From NCBI GenBank assembly GCA_036504075.1, contig DASXVX010000033.1:76433-140432 (forward strand): a stretch of DNA of 64,000 nucleotides, given 5' to 3'. The position numbers and the translations under genes were made by a program. The stretch comes from DASXVX01 sp036504075 (GTDB lineage: Bacteria > Bacillota > Sulfobacillia > Symbiobacteriales > Symbiobacteriaceae). Shown one piece after another: positions 57,935 through 64,000 of the stretch; position 1 is the stretch's first letter, and each line of letters starts with the position of its first letter. Under the pieces are notes generated by a model. It worked only from the letters and a program-made list of their open reading frames with translations. It was not told the origin of the DNA and searched no databases.

Positions 57935-58783
57935 ATGCTATCCTTGCTGCGTAAGCGATTCTCCCGGTTTCTCATCTTCGGCGGGCTGGTGGGGGTTGCC
58001 GTTATCCTCATCTTCCCGATGCTCTGGATTGTTTCCGCCTCGTTCAAGACGCCCGCAGACCTCTTCTCCCGGGCCACCCTGCTGCCCGTCGACGAAAATG
58101 GACACTTCTACATCAGCCTCCAGAACTACAAGCAAGCCCTGGCCTATCTGAAATTCGGCCTCTGGGTCAGGAACACGCTGATCGTCGCGATCACTGTGAA
58201 CGTGATTGGCATCTTTTTCAACACCCTGGCCGCCTATGCCTTCGCCCGGTTGCGCTTCCCGTTCCGGGACGGGATTTTCAAGACGCTGCTCATCCCCATG
58301 ATGGTCCCCGGCACGGTGACCCTGGTGCCCACCTTCCTGCTGGTCAAGTGGTTTGGCTGGTTGGACAGCCTCCACGGGCTCATCTGGCCGGGGATCGTAT
58401 GGATCGGCACCGTTTTCCTCTTCCGGCAACAGTTTCTTTCGATCCCCCGGGACCTGGAAGATGCGGCCAAGATCGACGGGGCCAACTGGTTCCTGATCTA
58501 CTGGAATGTGGGCCTGCCCGCAGTCCGGCCCATGCTGGTGACCAGCCTGGTGTTCGGCTTCCTGGGCTCTTACAACGACTTCTTCTGGCCCAGCGTCGTC
58601 CTTATGGATCCCAAGAAGTATACGCTGGCCCTGGGCCTTGCCTCGCTCATGGGCAGCGCGGAACCACGGAACTATCAGATTAAGCTGGCCACAGCGGTCA
58701 TGATATCGCTGCCGATGATCCTGGTCTTCCTGCCGTTCCAAAAGCAGCTTAGCAAGGGTTTCATCGCAGGAGCTTTGAAGTAA
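57935..58783 (+). CDS. ABC sugar permease, MalG-type
   Basis: The 282-residue permease has six helices and EAA loop DLEDAAKIDGANWFLIYWNVGLPAVRP. The opening helix (FLIFGGLVGVAVILIFPMLWIVSASFK) is characteristic of MalG/UgpE subunits. It ends one base before the GH35-like gene start, so import and hydrolysis genes are translated together. Confidence 0.94.
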   Translation: MLSLLRKRFSRFLIFGGLVGVAVILIFPMLWIVSASFKTPADLFSRATLLPVDENGHFYISLQNYKQALAYLKFGLWVRNTLIVAITVNVIGIFFNTLAAYAFARLRFPFRDGIFKTLLIPMMVPGTVTLVPTFLLVKWFGWLDSLHGLIWPGIVWIGTVFLFRQQFLSIPRDLEDAAKIDGANWFLIYWNVGLPAVRPMLVTSLVFGFLGSYNDFFWPSVVLMDPKKYTLALGLASLMGSAEPRNYQIKLATAVMISLPMILVFLPFQKQLSKGFIAGALK

Positions 58784-58784
58784 A

Positions 58785-60878
58785 ATGACGAGCGCTACCT
58801 CGCAATTTCGGGACGGCATCTTCTACCTGGACGATCAGCCCCAGTTTTTCGTCAGTGCCGACTACCCGTACTACCGCGATGATGCTGCGAAGTGGCCGGC
58901 CCGGCTTTCGCAGCTCAAGGGTCTTGGCATTCGGGTGATCACCTTCTATGTGCCCTGGCGCCATCATGAGGTCGACGGGAGCCTTGACTTCACAGGCCGG
59001 ACGGCGCCGAACCGCAACGTGCTGGGCTTTCTCCGGTTGGTCCAGGAACTGGGGCTGCTGGCGGTGGTCAAGCCCGGTCCGTTCATTCATGCGGAACTGG
59101 ACTTCGGCGGGCTGCCCGAGCGAATGGATCCCCGGCAGAGCCCGGACCTGGAGCCCATGCGAACCGCGCAGCACGAACTCTCGTACTGGCAGAGCTACCC
59201 CCTCCCCACTCCCCTCGGCAACCGCTGGCAGACGGAGGTATCCGCCTGGCTGCGGGCCGTGCGCGAGCAGGTGATCGAACCCTTTCGCTACCCCGGCGGG
59301 CCGATTATCGCCCTGCAAGTGCTGAACGAAGGCATTTACTCCGATGCAAACCGGAGTCTGACCGCATACGACTACGCACCCCCGGCTCTGGACTTCTTCC
59401 GCCGCTGGCAGGAAGAGCGGGGACGGGCGCCAGTCCCAGCGCCGCGCTCGGCCCCACTGCCAGTCCGGCCTGCGGACGCGCTGCCGCATCTGGACTGGGG
59501 CATGGCGCAGGCGGATTACCTGAGCACTGTCTACCGGTTTGCGGCAGCGGAACTGGCGGAGACGGGCCTGCCCCTGCTCTCCAACATGCATCCGGCCGGG
59601 GAGCAGCCGGCGGGCTGGGACTGGTGGCTGGCCAAGGTGATCCCCGAGGACTGGGGTCCGGTCCACTATGGCTTCACCAATTGGATCGGCGTCGTCAGCC
59701 ATGACCCGACGGCCTTTTACCGGTATCTCCTTCTGGTCAAGCGGGCCATCGGCCCCAATCTCGAAGAGAACTGGAGTTTCTCGGACATCTACGACCCGCG
59801 GTACCGCCATACTGTGATTCCCTTCTACCAGACTTTGCTGGCCATGGCGGCCGGGGCGACTGGCTTCAACGTTTACACCGGCGTCGGAACCGACGGCTGG
59901 GATCTGCAGCTTGATTCCATAAGCAAGCGACCCTATCCGGACACGGCTCCGATTGGTGCTGACGGAACCCTGCATCCCAAGGCCCGGACGCTGGCTCTCC
60001 TCACCCGCTACCTGGAGCGGTTCGGGCCGGAATGGCTGGCCTGCCGGAGCCGGCAGGACGTGGCCTGGGCCGTCTATCCCCCCTATGCCGCCCTGGCGGG
60101 GTGGGAAGTGACCCCGCAGGCATGGCGAATGGCGGGCATCGAGCCCCCGGTCGCCGGTGCCGGCGGGCTGGACGGATTCATGCGGACCATGCGGCTTGAG
60201 AACCGGGATTTCGCCCTGGTGAACGTCGCGGCGGCGGACCCTGACCCGGCGGTCCATCGTGTGCTGATCATGGTGGGCAGCGCCTTCATGGCAGCCGCCG
60301 TGCAGGAACGCCTTCTCCGGTATGTCCGGACGGGGGGCCATCTGGTCGTGATGCGGGAACTGCCCCGGCTGGACGGCGACCTGACCACCCCCTGCCGGGT
60401 GCTTGCAGACGGCGCTAAAGAACTCGGGCGAGGCGCCTTCACCCTCCTGCTCGATAACCCCTTTGCCGGCGGGCTGACCAGCCCGAACACCAGCTTTTTG
60501 GACTTCCTGTCCGCTGCGGGCGTCGCCCCTGCTGTCCGGGCCGACGGACAGACCACGCAGGCCTGGGTCCGGCGCCACCCTTCGGCAGATGTGGAGCACG
60601 TGACCGTGCTCTCCCTCTGCGAAGAGGCGAGAGAGCACGTGATAGCCACGGGCGGCCGGGAGGTGGCCGTGACGCTCCCCGGGCGGTCGGCGGCCCTCAT
60701 CCGGCTGGAAAACGGTCGGATTGCCGCCGCCCTGGTCAAGGGGATCAACGACTGCGACGCGAGCCAGGCCACCCCCGCCGTACGGACGGCGGAGGAGCAT
60801 CTGGAGGCTCCCGGCCCGGGCGACTGGCTCTGGCTGTCTGGAGAAGGAGACGAATTCATTCCATGGGATTGGCAATGA
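58785..60878 (+). CDS. GH35-like beta-galactosidase
   Basis: The 697-residue protein lacks a signal peptide. The N-terminal barrel is GH35-like: FFVSADYPYYR, GIRVITFYVPWRHHEVDGSLDFTG, VVKPGPFIHAELDFGGLP, and the acid/base candidate E182 in QVLNEG, where classical GH35 has ENEYG. The nucleophile is probably in PNLEENWSF near residue 325, a poorer match. The C-terminal half contains a Rossmann-like/GH42 trimerisation-type domain (RVLIMVGSAFMAAAVQERLLRYVRTGGHLVV). Activity on beta-galactosides is inferred only. It overlaps the following GH2 gene. Confidence 0.8.
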   Translation: MTSATSQFRDGIFYLDDQPQFFVSADYPYYRDDAAKWPARLSQLKGLGIRVITFYVPWRHHEVDGSLDFTGRTAPNRNVLGFLRLVQELGLLAVVKPGPFIHAELDFGGLPERMDPRQSPDLEPMRTAQHELSYWQSYPLPTPLGNRWQTEVSAWLRAVREQVIEPFRYPGGPIIALQVLNEGIYSDANRSLTAYDYAPPALDFFRRWQEERGRAPVPAPRSAPLPVRPADALPHLDWGMAQADYLSTVYRFAAAELAETGLPLLSNMHPAGEQPAGWDWWLAKVIPEDWGPVHYGFTNWIGVVSHDPTAFYRYLLLVKRAIGPNLEENWSFSDIYDPRYRHTVIPFYQTLLAMAAGATGFNVYTGVGTDGWDLQLDSISKRPYPDTAPIGADGTLHPKARTLALLTRYLERFGPEWLACRSRQDVAWAVYPPYAALAGWEVTPQAWRMAGIEPPVAGAGGLDGFMRTMRLENRDFALVNVAAADPDPAVHRVLIMVGSAFMAAAVQERLLRYVRTGGHLVVMRELPRLDGDLTTPCRVLADGAKELGRGAFTLLLDNPFAGGLTSPNTSFLDFLSAAGVAPAVRADGQTTQAWVRRHPSADVEHVTVLSLCEEAREHVIATGGREVAVTLPGRSAALIRLENGRIAAALVKGINDCDASQATPAVRTAEEHLEAPGPGDWLWLSGEGDEFIPWDWQ

Positions 60879-62935
60879 ACCGGTGGAGGTGGCTCACGCC
60901 CTTGCTCATACTCACTGTTGGCTGCTCCCTGTCGCCAAACGCGGCCCCATCTCCCCGCATCGACGCGCTGAAAGGTCCGGCGGAAGGGCCCCTTGCCGCA
61001 TCGCTGGAATTCCGCCCTGCCCGCACGGTCACGGGCGGAGAGCAGGCCTTCGTCGCATGGGAGTCAAACCTGCCCGTCCCCAGCTTTGATCCCCAGGACC
61101 GCCCGCGCCTCGGCCTGGAAGGCACGTGGCGCAAGGAGCGCTTCAAGGCCGATCACAACCTGACCCTGGCTACCCGCGGCGGCGACGGCCTCGCCCGCAT
61201 CGAGGCGGAAGGCCAGGGGCGCCAGCGGCTTGATTACGACGATTCCCGCTGGGCTACCATCCAACTGCCCGCCGTGGAGAACCGGATGCCAAAGCTGGTC
61301 GGGGACCCGGAAGGGCCGGAGCCATACGAGGACGGCGTCTGGTATCGCCGCAACTTCACCGTGCCTGCCGGCTGGAAGGGGCAGCAGGTGACCCTTCAGT
61401 TCCTGAGCGTCAACTACGTGGCCGACGTCTGGGTGAACGGCCGCTGGGTGGGCTATCATGAGGGGGGTTACACCCCCTTCGTCCTGGACGTGACAGATGG
61501 AGTCAAATACGGCGGTGAGAACGTCATCGCCGTGCGGGTAGACAACCCGCCCTGGGGAACTCGGATGGACACCGTGCCCGGCCCCAAAGCAGACTGGTGG
61601 AACTACACGGGTATCATTCAGGACGTGTGGCTGGAAGCAGCCCCGCCCCTGCACGTGGTGCGGGTGGACGCCCGGCCGCTGGACGTGGCGGGCAACCTCC
61701 GGCTGACGGCCGTGGTCCACAATGCCGGGACCTCCGAAGCCAAAGGGACGCTCAAGCTGACCGTCCGGCAAACTGACCCGACCGCCCCGGGCTGGCTGAC
61801 CGACCCCAGCGCCATGGCCATCGCCGGCGAACCCATATGCCGGGCCTCGGAAATCGCCGTGGACCTCAAGGCCGGCGAAGCCCTGGCCGCCCGGGTCACC
61901 GTGCAGATTCCGGACCCGCAACTCTGGACGCCGGAGTCGCCCCACCTCTACGTGCTGGAAGCAGAACTCTCCGCCGGCGGCAAGGTCATAGACCGCTGGG
62001 CCGCCCAGTTTGGCCTCCGGACCCTGGGAACGGAAAACGCCAAGCTGCTGCTGAACGGGAAGCCCGTCTTCCTGCGAGGTCTGGCCCGGCATGAAGAGTG
62101 GCCGGACACCGGACGGACGGCCTCCTGGAACCGCATCCGTCCAGACCTGGAGCAGGTTCAGGCCATGGGCGCCAACTTCCTGCGCACGGCCCACTATCCC
62201 AACCATCCCTACACGTACATCCTCACGGACCGGCTGGGGTTGGCCGCGTGGGCGGAAGTGCCGGCCTGGCAGTTCACCGACGCCGAGTTCACCGTTCAGG
62301 CCAGGCGGGGCATTACCGATCAAATGTGGCGGGAAATGATCCTCATGGGGGCCAACCGCCCCTCCATCTGGTTCTGGTCCACCAACAATGAGAGCCGGGA
62401 CGGGCGCCGCCGGGTGGAGTACAGCAAGCGCCTCCTGGACGACCTCCGACAGCATGTAGACGACGGGCGGCTGGTGAGCCAGTCGGCCGCGGCCGACCGA
62501 GGCGGCCCCACGGACGCCTCTATGGCCCACGTGGACGTACCGGCGTGGACGCTCTACTTCGGCATATTCCACGGGTCCACATACTACGCCGGGACGGCCG
62601 ATTTCCTGAGACGGGCCCACGCCTCCTGGCCGGACAGGCCCCTGCTGGATACGGAATTCGGCATCTGGTCCCGGGGTGGCGGCAGCAGCCCCGAGCGGCA
62701 GGCAGACGTTTTCCGGGAGACCTTCCGGGCCTTCCGGGAAGCGGTTGCGGTGGAGCCGGACGGCACGGTCAACCCGGATGGGTACCTGGCCGGCATCACC
62801 TGGTGGACGATCTTCGACTGGTACACGACCTTCACGAAGCTCCAGACCATGGGGCTTTACGGCATGGACCGCAAGACCGCCAAGCCGGTGTCTGAAGCCG
62901 TGAGACAGGCATATCAGGAGTGGGAAAGGCGCTAG
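60863..62935 (+). CDS. Secreted GH2 lipoprotein
   Basis: The 690-residue GH2 enzyme has a signal peptide and lipobox TVGCS (C21), so it acts outside the cell. Domains: sugar-binding (VWYRRNFTVP, VWVNGRWVGYHEGGYTPFVLDVT), Ig-like, and TIM barrel with acid/base E510 in WSTNNES and nucleophile E598 in LLDTEFG. It resembles beta-glucuronidase/galactosidase GH2 members. Either ATG 60863 (AAGGAG 13 nt upstream) or ATG 60875, which overlaps the GH35 stop as ATGA, may be the start. Being external, it probably trims glycans into sugars taken up by the ABC importer. Confidence 0.88.
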   Translation: MGLAMNRWRWLTPLLILTVGCSLSPNAAPSPRIDALKGPAEGPLAASLEFRPARTVTGGEQAFVAWESNLPVPSFDPQDRPRLGLEGTWRKERFKADHNLTLATRGGDGLARIEAEGQGRQRLDYDDSRWATIQLPAVENRMPKLVGDPEGPEPYEDGVWYRRNFTVPAGWKGQQVTLQFLSVNYVADVWVNGRWVGYHEGGYTPFVLDVTDGVKYGGENVIAVRVDNPPWGTRMDTVPGPKADWWNYTGIIQDVWLEAAPPLHVVRVDARPLDVAGNLRLTAVVHNAGTSEAKGTLKLTVRQTDPTAPGWLTDPSAMAIAGEPICRASEIAVDLKAGEALAARVTVQIPDPQLWTPESPHLYVLEAELSAGGKVIDRWAAQFGLRTLGTENAKLLLNGKPVFLRGLARHEEWPDTGRTASWNRIRPDLEQVQAMGANFLRTAHYPNHPYTYILTDRLGLAAWAEVPAWQFTDAEFTVQARRGITDQMWREMILMGANRPSIWFWSTNNESRDGRRRVEYSKRLLDDLRQHVDDGRLVSQSAAADRGGPTDASMAHVDVPAWTLYFGIFHGSTYYAGTADFLRRAHASWPDRPLLDTEFGIWSRGGGSSPERQADVFRETFRAFREAVAVEPDGTVNPDGYLAGITWWTIFDWYTTFTKLQTMGLYGMDRKTAKPVSEAVRQAYQEWERR

Positions 62936-62952
62936 CGGTATTCATCCATATG

Positions 62953-62971
62953 CAAAGTGACCACCGTGTAG
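62953..62971 (+). repeat. 19-bp direct repeat, right copy
   Basis: CAAAGTGACCACCGTGTAG differs at one position from 45581-45599 and lies 17 nt after the last gene of the carbohydrate island. A related GGTCACTTC occurs at 63062-63070. Confidence 0.6.
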
Positions 62972-63401
62972 CAACTTGAGGGTACGACCAGGCGCCGGGT
63001 AAACCGCACCCAAGGCACAGCGCCAGAGGCAAAAGTCGCGTCACTGTACGGCTTCAGGGCTGGTCACTTCACCATCAGCAGCGAAGGCCGACCCGCGCTC
63101 ATGGCCGCCGGAGCGCCCCGTGCGGCTGGCACCCAAGCACAACGTCCCCAGCACCGGCAGACCGGTCGCTGGGGACGTTCTCGTTTCCACCCGGCAACAT
63201 CCGATCGGCGTCCCCCTCCCAAGAGCGAATAACCGGCAGCATGGTCACGGACCTGCAGCCGCATAAAGATGCGGCGACATGCATCGAACCAGTCCCTGCC
63301 GCTGCCAAACTTCCAGCCCCAACGGGCAGCGCGGCCATCCATGAATTAGGAATTGGCCTGGGAGCCAAGCCTAGCCATGAGGATCGACCTGACCGGCGGC
63401 A
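62972..63401. other. Non-coding stretch with one hairpin
   Basis: No gene is supported. A 12-bp perfect stem AACGTCCCCAGC/GCTGGGGACGTT at 63141-63179, followed by CTCGTTTCC, looks like an intrinsic terminator on the plus strand. Together with the repeat copy at 62953 it marks the right border of the island; the rest has no recognisable content. Confidence 0.5.
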
Positions 63402-63824
63402 TCACGTGCTTGGCTCTACTGCCAACTGGGCGTACAGCGCCTCAAAGACGAAGTTGCCTTTGTCCAATGCTGCTTCATCATCAGGACTGGTCCGCCGAAT
63501 TCCACCGCAAATCAAGTCGAGGCCTGGCGCGGCTGGCTCCAACGTTACATCCTGGACGGCATCTGCCTCATCGACAATCCTGGCAATGCGCTGCAGCACC
63601 GGATCTTTCAAGTCATACTCCTGCAATATCGTGTGAAAGGTGCAGTGTCCCCGTCGATGGGAAAGGCGGACATCAGGAATGTCAAAGTGCTCGCCCTGTT
63701 CCGGCCGGGGTTTGGCACCATACGGTATGAATGAAAACTCAGCTTGTGGGTCCAAGAAACTTTTGATAAGCCAAGCGCAAGCCATCCGGTCGACACCGAC
63801 ATCCGCCCAGGTCACCCATTTCAC
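63402..63824 (-). CDS. Chromate resistance protein ChrB, C-terminal domain
   Basis: The 140-residue protein equals the C-terminal ChrB domain: WVTWADVGVDRMACAWLIKSFLDPQAEFSFIPYG, HFDIPDVRLSHRRGHCTFHTILQEYDL and DEADAVQ. ChrB proteins regulate or assist the chromate efflux pump ChrA and need both an N- and a C-terminal part. Here the C-terminal part is its own gene, with GTG start, GGAGGG about 6 nt upstream, and a 4-nt overlap (GTGA) with the N-terminal gene. Histidines and cysteine (HCTFH) may bind metal. Confidence 0.87.
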   Translation of the reverse strand: MKWVTWADVGVDRMACAWLIKSFLDPQAEFSFIPYGAKPRPEQGEHFDIPDVRLSHRRGHCTFHTILQEYDLKDPVLQRIARIVDEADAVQDVTLEPAAPGLDLICGGIRRTSPDDEAALDKGNFVFEALYAQLAVEPST

Positions 63825-64000
63825 GTTCGTGGCCCTCCTCTAGCCGACAGTAATGCCTTAAGAACCTGATCCCCACGTTCGGATTGAAAGTAGTCCAACG
63901 CCTTGACCTGCTGATACCGGCGAGAGAGTCCGGTAAGGTCAGCCTCCGGCCGCTCAAGTTCGGCTAGAATTTCGGTATAGGACGCGTTCACCTGGTCCGA
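63821..64000 (-). CDS. ChrB N-terminal domain gene, 3' end only
   Basis: The frame is open through the window edge and ends with TGA overlapping the next gene. The 59 visible residues (SYTEILAELERPEADLTGLSRRYQQVKALDYF, then VLKALLSARGG) match the helical end of the ChrB N-terminal domain in position and character. The 5' part lies beyond the window. This makes the locus a two-gene version of chrB. Confidence 0.7.
   Translation of the reverse strand, partial: SDQVNASYTEILAELERPEADLTGLSRRYQQVKALDYFQSERGDQVLKALLSARGGPRT

Noticed and set aside
58761..60875. 704-codon frame antisense to the GH35-like gene
   Set aside because: Mirror of a real gene in GC-rich DNA; rich in Arg, Gly and Pro with no recognisable motif.
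1..64000. CRISPR arrays, tRNA, rRNA or a replication origin
   Set aside because: No regularly spaced repeats, no cloverleaf-like sequences with CCA-type ends, no rRNA-like stretches and no DnaA-box clusters were seen on reading both strands.

Overview
The window is chromosomal DNA from a GC-rich, Gram-positive-type bacterium, most likely a Bacillota lineage of the Symbiobacterium kind. The evidence is a proline T-box riboswitch, many lipobox lipoproteins, strong AGGAGG-type ribosome binding sites, a GerMN-domain protein and an Actinobacteria-like GC bias without actinobacterial gene families. I saw no rRNA, tRNA or CRISPR array. The taxonomic placement is inference.

Left part (1-15.4 kb), housekeeping. 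An IclR regulator precedes aconitase, and further on lie isocitrate dehydrogenase, malate dehydrogenase and a eukaryote-like citrate synthase. Together these cover the oxidative entry to the TCA cycle. Between them sit proBA, under a proline T-box whose consensus promoter overlaps the 3' end of ftsH, and ftsH itself. A Gln/Pro/Met-rich low-complexity protein, a methyltransferase and an ArsR-like regulator preceded by twin palindromes follow.

Middle part (15.5-43.3 kb), extracytoplasmic redox. The core is a long minus-strand operon (31.1 down to 19.5 kb) in which many genes overlap by 4 nt. Its order is PAS kinase, NarL-type regulator, blue-copper lipoprotein, CuA protein, membrane polyferredoxin, second CuA protein, DsbD/CcdA-like protein, GerMN protein, cysteine desulfurase, DUF3343 protein, two half-size YedE transporters, FMN-binding protein, ApbE flavin transferase and RnfD-like protein. 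Facing it on the plus strand are a TlpA thioredoxin, a membrane protein, a histidine-rich beta-propeller lipoprotein, a cytochrome c lipoprotein and another cupredoxin lipoprotein. Taken together this resembles the parts of a NosR/NosZ-type copper and flavin respiratory system spread over separate small proteins and combined with a sulfur/selenium trafficking set. The substrate is unknown, and this is the best candidate in the window for an undescribed system. Around it lie two relatives of one two-component system: at 15.8-18.6 kb the kinase is whole and the regulator is a stub, while at 36.5-37.4 kb the regulator is whole and the kinase is gutted. A ResDE-like pair, a DUF4418 protein and a MacB-type ABC exporter complete the region.

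Right part (43.5-64 kb). A large serine recombinase and a gene-poor stretch with TGGTCACTTTG-like repeats border a carbohydrate island (46-62.9 kb). The island has three Gfo/Idh/MocA oxidoreductases, two GH2 enzymes, a GH1 and a GH35-like enzyme, a DUF624 protein that appears to start at CTG, a GNAT protein, a LacI regulator with two matching operators, and an ABC sugar importer. A 19-bp near-identical direct repeat lies at each end of the island. The window closes in a chromate-sensing ChrB locus split into two genes.
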